This document shows, one piece after another, positions 17,558 through 27,057 of a DNA stretch of 64,000 nt (positions are counted from its first letter, which is position 1; every line of letters begins with the position of its first letter). Position numbers and translations under genes: made by a program. The notes under the pieces are model-generated. The model had not been told where the DNA came from. It saw nothing but the letters and a program-made list of their open reading frames with translations, and did no database searches. Source of the DNA: Reinekea marina (lineage in GTDB: Bacteria > Pseudomonadota > Gammaproteobacteria > Pseudomonadales > Natronospirillaceae); the NCBI RefSeq assembly GCF_030409715.1, contig NZ_JAUFQI010000001.1, positions 124,001-188,000 of the forward strand, in the 5' to 3' direction.

Positions 17558-20500
17558 ATGCAACAAACAGGAATTTATGAACAACTTGTAACCCAACTCA
17601 TTGAAAGTAATATTGATCATGACCGGTTCTATGTAGGTGAGCGAGAACTCACCAGCAGTGAAGCTTCTATTTGGCTATCGCAATTCTTAGCACGAATAAT
17701 TGAATATGCCATTGATTCTCTTCCTAATAGTGATGACCGCCTACAGCAGCAAATTAATTTATCAAATCAATTGTTACTTTGGTTAAAGGAACAAATCCAA
17801 GATAACGGTTTAATCGAAGATAACTTACTTGTCAGCCAAGGTAAAATTCTAACCGCTCTCTTTGAAGTAGAGAACCCTGTTTCCTCGGACCTTAAAAACT
17901 ATATTAAAGATATAACACCTTTAACAGGACTTTCGCAAAGTGAACTATTTTGTGGAAGCAATGCTGGACTGTCACTTGAGTCTGAACTAAAACGGGAAAT
18001 TTTATCGGCAGATAAAATTTATTGGCTTGTTTCATTTATTAAATGGGCGGGGATTAGAATTTTTCGTAATGAGCTCGAAGAGTTCACATCCAGTGGGCGT
18101 CAGTTAAAAGTAATAACTACTTCATATATGGGAGCGACTGATGCTAAAGCGGTAGAGTTTTTAGCTAAATTACCCAACACAGAGGTTAAGCTAAGTTACA
18201 ATACCGATCGAGAGCGATTACACGCCAAAAGCTATCTTTTCTTACGAAATACAACCTACCATACAGGCTATATTGGGTCCTCGAATCTTTCTCATTCTGC
18301 TTTGACTAATGGCTTAGAGTGGAATTTAAAGATTACCGCTCAGGAAATCCCACACATTATTAATAAATCACTAAGCACTTTTGAAACATACTGGGCATCC
18401 AATGACTTTGAGCTTTTTAGCGGCGACGCAGTGAGCAGCGAAAAGCTTAAAAAAGCATTACAACAGCAACGCGGAGACTATGAAACTGGTCCGTCACACT
18501 TTTTCGATCTAACGCCGTTCCCACATCAAAGTGAGATCTTGGAGCAAATTGCTGTTGAACGTAGCCTTCATAAGCGCTTTCGTAACCTGATTGTGGCTGC
18601 TACCGGCACTGGGAAAACGCTCATTTCTGCCTTTGATTTTGCTCGTTTCGTAAAAAAACAACCAAGGGCAAACTTCTTATTTGTGGCTCATCGCGAAGAG
18701 ATTTTAAAGCAAGCAAGATCGGCATTTAGAGGGGTCCTGCGTAACAGTAGCTTTGGCGAGCTATGGGTGGGGGCGCACTCCCCTGCTCACTACCGCGAAA
18801 TTTTTGTGTCAATTCAGACATTGAATAATCAACTTAGTCAGCTCAATTTATCTGAAGACTTTTTTGACTACATTGTTATAGATGAAGTCCATCATATTTC
18901 AGCAAGTAGCTATCGTTCGGTATTAGAGCATTTTTCACCTTCTATATTACTAGGTCTTACAGCAACACCAGAGCGACATGATGGTAGTGATATTTTAGGA
19001 GATTTTGGCGGAGTTATTGCGGCAGAAATTCGTTTGCCGGAGGCAATTAATCGACGTCATCTTTGCCCATTTCAGTATTTTGGAATTGATGATGATACTG
19101 ACCTACGGAAAATACCATGGAGTCGAGGCCGTTACGACATTGCTCAATTAACTAATTTATATACGTACAACCAAGCTCGTTTTGATAAAATTCTACTGAG
19201 CTTGCAAGAAATAATCACGGACGTGAGTCAAATGAAAGCACTCGCCTTTTGTGTAAGTAAAGAACATGCGCAATATATGGCAAAGCAATTGTTGCTTAAA
19301 GGAATTAATGCGGATGTCTTGACCAGTGATAACAGCCAAGAGCGACAACAGAAACAACAAGCCATTCGCACTGGGCAAATTAACGTGCTCTGCGTCGTTG
19401 ATATTTTTAATGAAGGTGTTGATATTCCGGAAGTTGATACATTGTTATTTTTACGGCCGACGGAAAGTTTAACCATTTTCTTACAGCAACTTGGCCGTGG
19501 TTTACGCTTAGCTGAAGGTAAAGAATGCTGCACCGTGTTGGATTTTGTGGGTAATTCTCGCCCTGAGTATGATTTTGGTAACAAGTTTAGAGCATTGGTA
19601 GGGAAAAGCCCAAGTTCTATTGGTGACGAAATAAAACAGGGCTTTCCACATGCACCATTTGGTTGCCGGATTGAATTAACCAAACAATCTCAAGAGATGG
19701 TATTACGTAACATCCGACAAGCATCACTAACTTTAAATCGACTCATTGCTATGATACGGCAATACCCTCATCATTCTACACTGCCTTTAACATTAACAAA
19801 CTTTTTATCTCATCACCCTCATATCGATCTTAATGAGTTATATAAACGCGGTAGCTGGGCGGACTTAGTCGACCAAGCTGAGGATAAAATAAGCGAAAAT
19901 ACCGCTGATGAGAATGCACGTAAAATGGTTAAAAAGGCCATATATAATCGAATTCTTACCTGTGATGACCACGCTTATTTAAGCTTTTTGAAGACTATGT
20001 GCCAAACGAACTTTTCTCTAGAAAACTATAATCACCGACATGCTCTAATGTGCCATTATGATTTCTGGCAGAAGCCAGGAAAAGAGAATGGGTTGGAATC
20101 TATTAAAGAAAGCATCACAAATTTGGGTAGTCTCGGCATGAAAACAGAATTATTGGATGTATTGGATTGGCAGCTTTCGCAAACGAAACATGATCAACCC
20201 GAAATGCAAAACCTTCCTAAAGTTCCACTTAGACTACATGCTCGCTATGCTCGCGAACAGATATTTGTCGCTTTTGGTGCGACTACATTTGAGAAAAAAT
20301 CTCCTTCACGCGAAGGGGTATTGGTGATTAAAGATCAAAATATTGAATTGATGTTTGTCACTTTAAATAAGAATACCAAACAATTCTCGCCAACTACCAT
20401 GTACCACGACTACGCCATTAACGAAAAACTATTTCATTGGCAATCGCAAAACAGCGCAAGGCCAGATCGAGGACAAGGCAGAAGTTACATTCAGCATCAA

Positions 20501-20698
20501 CAATCCGGCAAGCGTTTGTTTTTATTTGTTCGAGAGCAAACCAAAGATGAGTACGGGCGAACGTTAGGTTTTGTTAACTTTGGTGAAGTAAAATATAAGT
20601 CCCATACAGGGTCTCAACCTATGAACATTACTTGGCGATTGGAAACGCCTATGCCGAGCTTTATGTGGAAACAGGCAGCTAAGTTGGCTTCTGGTTAA
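17558..20698 (+). CDS. PLD-nuclease / SF2 helicase / DUF3427 protein
   Basis: A 1046-residue multi-domain enzyme. A helical N-terminus (about 1-125) precedes a phospholipase-D-like nuclease domain (about 130-285) with one visible HxK motif (H222, K224) and GSSNLS. An SF2 helicase follows: Walker A ATGTGKT at 348-354, DEVH at 441-444, TATP at 467-470, and QQLGRGLR as motif VI. The C-terminal DUF3427 domain covers roughly 890-1046. Such proteins are widespread in accessory regions and are suspected in phage defence or DNA repair. It lies next to the disrupted yicC/hipB module, has an AGGA ribosome-binding site, and looks more AT-rich than its neighbours. Confidence 0.9.
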   Translation: MQQTGIYEQLVTQLIESNIDHDRFYVGERELTSSEASIWLSQFLARIIEYAIDSLPNSDDRLQQQINLSNQLLLWLKEQIQDNGLIEDNLLVSQGKILTALFEVENPVSSDLKNYIKDITPLTGLSQSELFCGSNAGLSLESELKREILSADKIYWLVSFIKWAGIRIFRNELEEFTSSGRQLKVITTSYMGATDAKAVEFLAKLPNTEVKLSYNTDRERLHAKSYLFLRNTTYHTGYIGSSNLSHSALTNGLEWNLKITAQEIPHIINKSLSTFETYWASNDFELFSGDAVSSEKLKKALQQQRGDYETGPSHFFDLTPFPHQSEILEQIAVERSLHKRFRNLIVAATGTGKTLISAFDFARFVKKQPRANFLFVAHREEILKQARSAFRGVLRNSSFGELWVGAHSPAHYREIFVSIQTLNNQLSQLNLSEDFFDYIVIDEVHHISASSYRSVLEHFSPSILLGLTATPERHDGSDILGDFGGVIAAEIRLPEAINRRHLCPFQYFGIDDDTDLRKIPWSRGRYDIAQLTNLYTYNQARFDKILLSLQEIITDVSQMKALAFCVSKEHAQYMAKQLLLKGINADVLTSDNSQERQQKQQAIRTGQINVLCVVDIFNEGVDIPEVDTLLFLRPTESLTIFLQQLGRGLRLAEGKECCTVLDFVGNSRPEYDFGNKFRALVGKSPSSIGDEIKQGFPHAPFGCRIELTKQSQEMVLRNIRQASLTLNRLIAMIRQYPHHSTLPLTLTNFLSHHPHIDLNELYKRGSWADLVDQAEDKISENTADENARKMVKKAIYNRILTCDDHAYLSFLKTMCQTNFSLENYNHRHALMCHYDFWQKPGKENGLESIKESITNLGSLGMKTELLDVLDWQLSQTKHDQPEMQNLPKVPLRLHARYAREQIFVAFGATTFEKKSPSREGVLVIKDQNIELMFVTLNKNTKQFSPTTMYHDYAINEKLFHWQSQNSARPDRGQGRSYIQHQQSGKRLFLFVREQTKDEYGRTLGFVNFGEVKYKSHTGSQPMNITWRLETPMPSFMWKQAAKLASG

Positions 20699-20856
20699 GT
20701 TGTTTCAATTTAATAAGAATATGCTCCCGTAATTAGGGGTTCACCTTTTGTTTCGCAATTGGATTGGGTTTTTGATGAAGTTGGTATTTTTCTTAAAATA
20801 AATAAGCTGCTGAAATACACAACCTAAATATATCCCGAGTGATAGTACGCAAGGCG

Positions 20857-20903
20857 ATTTAATCGACATATCATTTAAATGTGTCGATTAAATGCTGTTT
20901 TTT
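20857..20903 (+). terminator. Strong inverted repeat after the helicase gene
   Basis: Perfect 12-bp arms ATTTAATCGACA / TGTCGATTAAAT (20857-20868 and 20882-20893) around a 13-base loop, followed after four bases by six T. It lies about 160 bases past the helicase stop. Most likely a transcription terminator, though an AT-rich palindrome of this length could also be a protein-binding site or element end. Confidence 0.6.
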
Positions 20904-20942
20904 CGACATGAAGAGTCGGAGCGGTGATCTAAAAGACCATAG

Positions 20943-21182
20943 CTACTCAATATTCTGAACCTGCTCCCGCATCTGCTCAATCAACACCTTCAACTGAACA
21001 GCATTACGCGTAATACTTTCTTTAGTGGCCTTAGACCCTAACGTATTCGCTTCGCGGTTAAACTCTTGCATTAAAAAGTCGAGTTTGCGGCCTACCGCGC
21101 CTTTTTGTTTGAGGATGCTACGGCATTCTTTTACGTGGCCGTCTAGGCGGCCTAATTCTTCGGCTACGTCGGCTTTTTGAGC
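20943..21182 (-). pseudogene. Duplicated 3' fragment of yicC
   Basis: About 238 bases align without gaps to the 3' end of the intact yicC at 21872-22111, with roughly a dozen mismatches. Most differences are synonymous in the yicC frame; the fragment has Gly where yicC has Asp in LDRLDGH. It keeps its own stop codon (TAG against TGA). The similarity ends abruptly at 21182, where AT-rich unrelated DNA begins. It has no start and is not expected to be translated. The gap to the helicase stop (20699-20942) holds only the inverted repeat. Confidence 0.9.
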
Positions 21183-21465
21183 GCCAACCGCAATTATGTA
21201 TAAATTAGCGAGTTAATTATTCATCAAGCCTAAGATATGTATAATTTTTAGCAATATTTATACATTAAATTGTCATGAAATATAAAAAGGTGTCGCTGCA
21301 AAACAAACCCGTTTACCCAAGGTAGGCAGGTCATAATTTATCTATAATTACCGATCGATTAATTCAACTTGATATATTATAGCTAATCAATCTTTTATAT
21401 GCCAAGACACAGTGATATGTTTATATATATAACCTTCCTTTAACGATACGCTTAGGTATATCAAA
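21183..21465. other. AT-rich non-coding leader upstream of the hipB-like gene
   Basis: About 280 bases with no gene that I can support. The sequence is strongly AT-rich, with TA-rich stretches (for example TTATATATATAACC near 21421) that suit a promoter or operator for the HTH gene. Together with the inverted-repeat stretch and the yicC fragment it fills the gene-free span 20699-21465. Confidence 0.5.
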
Positions 21466-21774
21466 TTGAGCTACGTAACAGAGCAACTACTAGAAAACCT
21501 CCGAGAAGCTCGAGTACGAAAAGGGTTTAGCCAAAGAGAGTTGAGCGCTCGTTCGGGTGTGCCTCAAAGCCACATCTCGAAAATCGAGTCTGGTGGTGTT
21601 GATATAAGAGTGTCGAGCTTAATTACGCTTGCTCGTGCGCTCGATTTAGAGTTGTTTGTTGTACCGAAAAAGTCGGTACTTGCCGTTAAGTCTATAATTC
21701 GAAGTGCCCAAGGTAACAGCGATGTAGCCAAGCAAATGTCACCTGCATACCAGCTAGATGACGACGACACATAA
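21466..21774 (+). CDS. hipB: HipB-like XRE-family antitoxin/regulator
   Basis: A 102-residue DNA-binding protein. A Cro/C1-type helix-turn-helix occupies about residues 8-65 (LREARVRKGFSQRELSARSGVPQSHISKIESG), and a short acidic tail ends DDDDT. Length and layout match HipB antitoxins, which repress their operon and neutralise the HipA kinase. The start is TTG with a weak upstream AGG. The downstream partner is reduced to a 29-codon stub, so this is probably an orphan antitoxin. The symbol is by family resemblance only. Confidence 0.75.
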   Translation: MSYVTEQLLENLREARVRKGFSQRELSARSGVPQSHISKIESGGVDIRVSSLITLARALDLELFVVPKKSVLAVKSIIRSAQGNSDVAKQMSPAYQLDDDDT

Positions 21775-21847
21775 CAAAGTATCAGCTTTAAATATTCTAT
21801 TTTATGGCGAAACCATAGAAGCAATAACCTACGTTGGAAATAATTGA
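21758..21847 (+). pseudogene. Truncated hipA-like N-terminus (29 codons)
   Basis: An ATG inside the last codons of the hipB-like gene opens a short frame containing VSALNILFYGETIEAITYVG. This resembles the first beta-strand and hairpin of HipA kinases (pattern LNVxxxGxxxGxLT). The frame hits TGA after 29 codons, just 24 bases before the stop of yicC on the opposite strand. The overlapping hipB/hipA start is typical of hipBA operons. The match is short, so the identification is tentative. Confidence 0.55.
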
Positions 21848-21871
21848 GCGCCTAGTTTCTAGCCTAAGTAC

Positions 21872-22735
21872 TCACTCAATATTCTGAACCTGCTCCCGCA
21901 TCTGCTCAATCAACACCTTCAACTGCACGGCATTACGCGTAATACTTTCTTTGGTTGCTTTAGAGCCTAACGTATTCGCTTCGCGGTTAAACTCTTGCAT
22001 TAAAAAGTCGAGTTTGCGGCCTACCGCGCCTTTTTGTTTGAGGATGCTGCGGCATTCTTTAACGTGGCCGTCTAGGCGGTCGAGTTCTTCGGCTACGTCG
22101 GCTTTTTGGGCTAACATCACCACTTCTTGTTCTAGGCGGTCTGGGTTTATTTCGGCACCTAGGTTTAGGGCTTTTTCACGTAGGTTGTCTCGGAAAGTTT
22201 GCACCCATTCAGGGGCTTCTTCGCGTATGGCGGCAACAATGGTGGTGATGTCGTCTAGGCGTTCGGCAATGGCGTTGGCCAGAACTTCGCCTTCTCGGGT
22301 TCGGCCGGCTAGGAAGTCGGTTAGGGCGTCGTTAAATTGGTTTAATAGGGCGGCGTTTACGGCGTCTATATCCAGTGCTTCGTCGATTAATACACCAGGG
22401 TATTGCAGTAGCTCCAGTGGGTTTACTGGGGCGGTGTTGGTTACTTGCGCTTGTACTTTTTCAAGGGCGCGTTGTACGGCCGTTAGACGGGCTTCATCGA
22501 CGCCAAGGCTATCGGCACCCGATTGTGCGTAAAAGCGAACGTTTACTTCTAGCTTGCCGCGTTTTACTTTTTGCTTAAGCCGTTCGCGCAGTTTCATCTC
22601 CACTGGGCGTAGGGTTTCAGGTAATCGAAAGGTGGGTTCCAAGTAACGTTGATTCACCGATTTAATCTCTATTGAGAGTGTACCGAAATCAAAACTTTGC
22701 TCTTTGCGCGCAAACGCGGTCATGCTGTACGTCAT
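21872..22735 (-). CDS. yicC: YicC family endoribonuclease
   Basis: Full-length at 287 residues, the same as E. coli YicC, which is an endoribonuclease. The N-terminus MTYSMTAFARKEQ and the SVNQRYLEPTFRLPE segment are family hallmarks. The C-terminal region includes RLDGHVKECRSILKQKGAVGRKLDFLMQEFNREANTLGSKA. It lies directly downstream of rph on the same strand, 45 bases apart. Its 3' end is duplicated at 20943-21182, so the last 79 codons may derive from an incoming element. Confidence 0.95.
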   Translation of the reverse strand: MTYSMTAFARKEQSFDFGTLSIEIKSVNQRYLEPTFRLPETLRPVEMKLRERLKQKVKRGKLEVNVRFYAQSGADSLGVDEARLTAVQRALEKVQAQVTNTAPVNPLELLQYPGVLIDEALDIDAVNAALLNQFNDALTDFLAGRTREGEVLANAIAERLDDITTIVAAIREEAPEWVQTFRDNLREKALNLGAEINPDRLEQEVVMLAQKADVAEELDRLDGHVKECRSILKQKGAVGRKLDFLMQEFNREANTLGSKATKESITRNAVQLKVLIEQMREQVQNIE

Positions 22736-22780
22736 TTGAAACCCTTATTTCTTTACCGTTGTCACAGTATTAATCTGGCT

Positions 22781-23503
22781 TTAGCTAGCTTGTGTTAAGG
22801 CTTGTTCTTGCTTTGCACACAGTTCTTTTACGCCTTTTTCAGCTAGGGCCAACATGGCCGTTAACTGTTCAGGGCGGAATGGCTCGCCTTCTGCGGTGCC
22901 TTGAATTTCTACAAAGCCACCGTTACCAGTCATAATAACGTTTAGGTCGGTTTCGGCGGTGCTGTCTTCGGCGTAATCTAAATCGAGCACGGGCGTGTCT
23001 TGCCAAATGCCCACTGAAATTGCGGCTAACGAGTATTTAATGGGGTTCTTTTTAATGGCGCCCTTAGCCAATAAACCGTTGATAGCGTCGGTCAATGCGA
23101 CAAATGCCCCGGTAATTGAAGCCGTTCTTGTACCGCCATCGGCTTGTATCACATCGCAATCAACCACTATGGTGTATTCACCAAGTTTTTCCATATCGAT
23201 AGCGGCACGCAATGAACGGCCAATAAGGCGGCCAATTTCTACGGTGCGTCCGGTTTGCTTGCCTCGTGCGGCTTCACGGTTGTTACGGGTGCCGGTAGAG
23301 CGCGGTAACATGCCGTATTCGGCAGTAACCCAGCCTTTACCTTGGCCCTTCATAAAGCGTGGTACGCCCGCTTCTACCGATGCGGTGCATATTACCTTGG
23401 TATCGCCAAAGCTGATTAATACAGACCCTTCGGCATGCTTAGTAAAGCTTCGCTCGATGGAGACTTCTCGTAATTGATCATTTTGTCGGCCACTTGGACG
23501 CAT
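22781..23503 (-). CDS. rph: Ribonuclease PH
   Basis: A phosphorolytic 3'-5' exoribonuclease that trims tRNA 3' ends. The chosen start ([14 protein letters not shown]) aligns with the usual RNase PH N-terminus and gives 240 residues, the normal family length. The longest frame would add 32 unsupported residues. Conserved blocks include [58 protein letters not shown] and [11 protein letters not shown]. It precedes yicC and is divergent from prlC. Confidence 0.97.
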   Translation of the reverse strand: MRPSGRQNDQLREVSIERSFTKHAEGSVLISFGDTKVICTASVEAGVPRFMKGQGKGWVTAEYGMLPRSTGTRNNREAARGKQTGRTVEIGRLIGRSLRAAIDMEKLGEYTIVVDCDVIQADGGTRTASITGAFVALTDAINGLLAKGAIKKNPIKYSLAAISVGIWQDTPVLDLDYAEDSTAETDLNVIMTGNGGFVEIQGTAEGEPFRPEQLTAMLALAEKGVKELCAKQEQALTQAS

Positions 23504-23704
23504 AACGCTACCACTCTTTTCTAAATTTGGCCGGCGATTATATAGCGAGTGGTGCCTAATCACCACTTTAGGTGATTTGCTGTCAGCTTTTGCCTCCAAG
23601 ACCGAATCGGTGAGTTTACATGGGTTGACCAGCGTTTTACGTTGCCTTGCTTGCAGTTACAGGTTTTGGCCTTATAGTAATTTTATGTTTAAAAGGAACC
23701 GATT

Positions 23705-25747
23705 ATGACAACCCCAAACCCGCTACTCGAAAACCATGAATTGCCACCGTTCGAGCAATTTAAACCAGAACACATAGAGCCTGCCATTACACAGCTTATA
23801 GACGATGGTAAAAAGCTGATCAACGAACTCACCGAAAACGCCAGCAACGCTACTTGGGCAAACACCATAGACCCTATTGATCAGCAAAGCCGATTACTCG
23901 ATAACGCTTGGGCCGTGTTTAGCCATTTAAGCAACGTGGCCGATACGCCCGAATTGCGTGAAGCCTATGGCAAAGCACTTGGGCTAGTGACAGAATTTTC
24001 TACTTGGGTTGGCCAGCATGAAGGCTTGTTTAAAGCGTACCAAACCATCAGCGAGAGCGATGCCTTTGCCAGCCTAAGCCAAGCACAGCAAGAAAGTGTG
24101 AACCAGGCGTTGTTAGAGTTCCGATTAAGCGGAATTGATTTACCCAAAGAACAGCAAGAACAATTTGCGGCGCTAAAAGGCGAGTTGGCAAAGCTGAGCC
24201 AAACCTTTTCTGAGCAACTATTAGATGCGACCCAATCTTGGACCAAGCACATTACCAACGAAGCTGATTTAGTTGGCCTGCCCGATACGGCGAAAGCAAC
24301 ACTCGCTCAATACGCCAAACAAAAAGACAAAGATGGCTGGCTAATTACTTTAGAAATGCCGTCGGTATTACCGGTACTCACTTATGCCGACAATCGCGAA
24401 TTGCGTGAAGAAGTGTATCGTGCCAATGTCAGTAAAGCGTCTGATCAAGGCCCCGATGCTGGCAAGTTTGATAACGGCCCAATAATGACACAAATTTTAG
24501 AGAAGAAGCAGCAAGTGGCCGAGTTGTTGGGTTACCGTCACTACGCCGATGTATCACTCGCCACAAAAATGGCCGAATCGCCTGAAGAAGTGATCGTGTT
24601 TTTAAATGAACTGGCCGAAAAAGCTTACCCTCAAGCGCAAAAAGAATTTGCAGAGCTCGCTGAGTTTGCCAAAACAAACCTTGGCATAGACGATTTACAA
24701 CCGTGGGATGTCAGCTACGCGTCTGAAAAGTTAAAGCAAGAACGTTACGCGGTATCGCAAGAAGAGTTGCGCGCTTACTTCCCTGCGCCAAAAGCGTTGG
24801 CAGGTTTGTTTGAAACGGTAACGCGTTTGTTCAACGTTACTTTTGAACCCGCGGAAGATTACGAAACTTACCACCCCGATGTTACCCTGCATAACGTTTA
24901 TGAAGATGGCAAACTCATTGCGCGTTTCTATTTAGATTTATACGCGCGTGAAGGCAAACGCGGTGGCGCTTGGATGGACGATTGCCGAGTGCGCATGAAC
25001 ACGGGCGATGCTGTGCAGCTTCCTGTTGCATACCTTACCTGTAACTTTACCCCGCCAGTCGATGGTAAACCTTCGTTGCTTACGCACGATGAGCTGACCA
25101 CCTTATTCCATGAGTTTGGTCATGGTTTACACCACATGCTGACGCGCATCGATTCTAAAGCGGTGAGCGGCATTAATGGTGTTGCTTGGGATGCAGTAGA
25201 ACTGCCAAGCCAGTTTATGGAAAACTGGTGCTGGGAAGAAGAAGCGCTGGCGTTTATTTCTGGTCACGAAGCTACCGGTGAACCACTGCCGAAAGCCTTG
25301 CTCGATAAACTGCTCGCGGCGAAAAATTTCCAAAGCGCGATGGCGAAAGTGCGCCAGCTTGAGTTTTCTTTATTCGATATGCACCTACACATGCGCACCG
25401 AAGGTTACAGCAGCGATGACATTCAAAGCGTGCTCGACACCGTTCGTGAACAGGTGGCGGTTGTTCCTGCCATTGCAGAAAACAAATTCCAAAATGGATT
25501 TGGGCACATCTTCGGTGGTGGTTATGCAGCCGGTTACTACAGCTACAAGTGGGCAGAAGTACTCAGTGCTGATGCGTTCAGCAAGTTTGAAGAAGAGGGT
25601 ATTTTCAACACCGAAACGGGCTTAGCGTTCCGCAACATTGTATTAGCCAACGGCGGTTCTAAACCCGCGGCTGAATTGTTTGCCGAGTTCCGTGGCCGTG
25701 CACCGAGTGTTGATGCGCTGCTACGCCACAATGGCATTGCGGCTTAA
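23705..25747 (+). CDS. prlC: Oligopeptidase A (M3 metallopeptidase)
   Basis: A cytoplasmic zinc oligopeptidase of 680 residues that degrades short peptides, including cleaved signal peptides. The zinc-binding motif is in LFHEFGHGLHHML (HExxH, at about residues 469-473), with a downstream Glu in SQFMENWCWE. The N-terminal helical domain and the C-terminal FGHIFGGGYAAGYYSYKWAEVLSAD block are typical. AAAGGAA lies just before the ATG. It converges on the rimK-like gene, with two hairpins between them. Confidence 0.97.
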   Translation: MTTPNPLLENHELPPFEQFKPEHIEPAITQLIDDGKKLINELTENASNATWANTIDPIDQQSRLLDNAWAVFSHLSNVADTPELREAYGKALGLVTEFSTWVGQHEGLFKAYQTISESDAFASLSQAQQESVNQALLEFRLSGIDLPKEQQEQFAALKGELAKLSQTFSEQLLDATQSWTKHITNEADLVGLPDTAKATLAQYAKQKDKDGWLITLEMPSVLPVLTYADNRELREEVYRANVSKASDQGPDAGKFDNGPIMTQILEKKQQVAELLGYRHYADVSLATKMAESPEEVIVFLNELAEKAYPQAQKEFAELAEFAKTNLGIDDLQPWDVSYASEKLKQERYAVSQEELRAYFPAPKALAGLFETVTRLFNVTFEPAEDYETYHPDVTLHNVYEDGKLIARFYLDLYAREGKRGGAWMDDCRVRMNTGDAVQLPVAYLTCNFTPPVDGKPSLLTHDELTTLFHEFGHGLHHMLTRIDSKAVSGINGVAWDAVELPSQFMENWCWEEEALAFISGHEATGEPLPKALLDKLLAAKNFQSAMAKVRQLEFSLFDMHLHMRTEGYSSDDIQSVLDTVREQVAVVPAIAENKFQNGFGHIFGGGYAAGYYSYKWAEVLSADAFSKFEEEGIFNTETGLAFRNIVLANGGSKPAAELFAEFRGRAPSVDALLRHNGIAA

Positions 25748-25760
25748 TGATTGCACTCTA

Positions 25761-25822
25761 GGGTAAGGTTTTTCTTACCCAATTTGGCTGTGTTACGGTA
25801 CTTCAATGAACCGTACACAGCC
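25761..25822. terminator. Two consecutive hairpins between convergent prlC and rimK
   Basis: The first stem is GGGTAAG / CTTACCC (25761-25780) with a T-rich loop. The second pairs GGCTGTGTTACGGT with ACCGTACACAGCC (25786-25822), with a single bulged T. They lie between two converging genes and probably end transcription on both strands, although long T-tracts are lacking. Confidence 0.6.
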
Positions 25823-25836
25823 GCTCTTCAACTTAT

Positions 25837-27057
25837 TTAAACATCACCTATAGGCTGAGACGGCTCTTCAGCGGTGATGTCTGTGTCTAATTTCTTAAGA
25901 TCCGGTTTACGATTATCTCGTGCCGATTTAGGCACTAACGTTTTCATCGACGCCATTTTTCCAAAGCACAACAGTTTATCGCCCGGCTCTAACACTCGTG
26001 AGTACTTCGGGTTAGGAATTACCTTTTCGCCACGATAGAGCGTAAGTACATTTACGTCTAGCTCTGGTAGCCCCGATTCGGTTATGGTTTGTCCGACAAA
26101 GTTAGCTTCCGGTGGAATGTATATTTCGGCAATGCCGTAGCCTTTACTCACTGTTAACCGTTGACGAATATCGATTTCAGGGAAGTCTACTTGCGCGGCA
26201 ATGTAATCAATGATCGCGCCGGCAATGTCTAACCCTGTGCAGGTTTCAATGCCTTCTAACCCCGGTGAAGAATTCACCTCCATAATTTGCGGGCCGTCTT
26301 TACCTTCGAGCATGTCCACACCCGCAACTTGCAGCCCTAAAATTTGTGCGGCTCGTACCGCGGTTTCTTTATAGGCATCACTGAGTTCGACTATTTCGGC
26401 AACACCGCCTCGGTGAACATTACTGCGGAATTCTTGGCCTTGCGCCACTCGGCGCATAGCCGCCACAACACGATCACCCACCACCAATGCGCGAATGTCT
26501 TTGCCTTTACTTTCTGCCACGAACTTTTGAACTAACACGTTTTGCTTTTGGCTTTGCAACAACTCTATGATGCCTTCTGCAGCCTTGGTAGATTCGGCCA
26601 GCAATACACCGATACCTTGTGTACCTTCAATCAGTTTAATTACAACGGGCGCATTGCCAACCCGCTCGATGGCCGGCAGTACGTCTTTTTTATCGCGTAC
26701 GAAATTGGTTTTAGGAATACCTAAATGGTGGCGGCTTAAAATTTGTAGGCTGCGCAACTTATCTCGTGAATTCAAAATACCGTGGGCCGTATTGGCACAA
26801 TAAACACCCATCTCTTGAAACTGCCGCACGACCGCGGTTCCATAATAGGTGATCGATGCGCCTACGCGAGGAAGTACGGCATCGTATTCACTTAATTGTT
26901 TTTGCTTGTAATAAAGACTCGGGGAGCCGCGTTCGAGGTCAATAGCAAACTTCAACGTATTCAATACTTTAACGTCATGTCCGCGTACTTCAGCGGCTTC
27001 TTTGAGCCGCTTAGTGCTGTAAGAATTGGGTCCGCAGGAAAGAATGGCGAGTTTCAT
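25837..27057 (-). CDS. rimK: RimK-type ATP-grasp glutamate ligase fused to a TrkA-C-like domain
   Basis: Residues 1-300 align with RimK, which adds glutamates to ribosomal protein S6 and can make poly-glutamate. Visible blocks are KLAILSCGPNSYSTKRLKEAA, VIKLIEGTQGIGVLLAES, GDFRSNVHRGG-like (QEFRSNVHRGG), and the metal-binding MEVNSSPGLEGIE. E. coli RimK stops at 300 residues. Here about 100 more follow, with IYIPPEANFVGQTITESGL and RVLEPGDKLLCFGK resembling a TrkA-C/RCK_C ligand-binding domain. GGAAGG precedes the ATG. The fusion suggests small-molecule or nucleotide control of ligase activity, which is inference. Confidence 0.85.
   Translation of the reverse strand: MKLAILSCGPNSYSTKRLKEAAEVRGHDVKVLNTLKFAIDLERGSPSLYYKQKQLSEYDAVLPRVGASITYYGTAVVRQFQEMGVYCANTAHGILNSRDKLRSLQILSRHHLGIPKTNFVRDKKDVLPAIERVGNAPVVIKLIEGTQGIGVLLAESTKAAEGIIELLQSQKQNVLVQKFVAESKGKDIRALVVGDRVVAAMRRVAQGQEFRSNVHRGGVAEIVELSDAYKETAVRAAQILGLQVAGVDMLEGKDGPQIMEVNSSPGLEGIETCTGLDIAGAIIDYIAAQVDFPEIDIRQRLTVSKGYGIAEIYIPPEANFVGQTITESGLPELDVNVLTLYRGEKVIPNPKYSRVLEPGDKLLCFGKMASMKTLVPKSARDNRKPDLKKLDTDITAEEPSQPIGDV

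Noticed and set aside
17558..21774. Restriction-modification system
   Set aside because: The helicase-nuclease has no methyltransferase or specificity subunit nearby.
21951..22532. 193-codon frame antisense to yicC
   Set aside because: Serine/arginine-rich mirror of a real gene; yicC is full-length and conserved.
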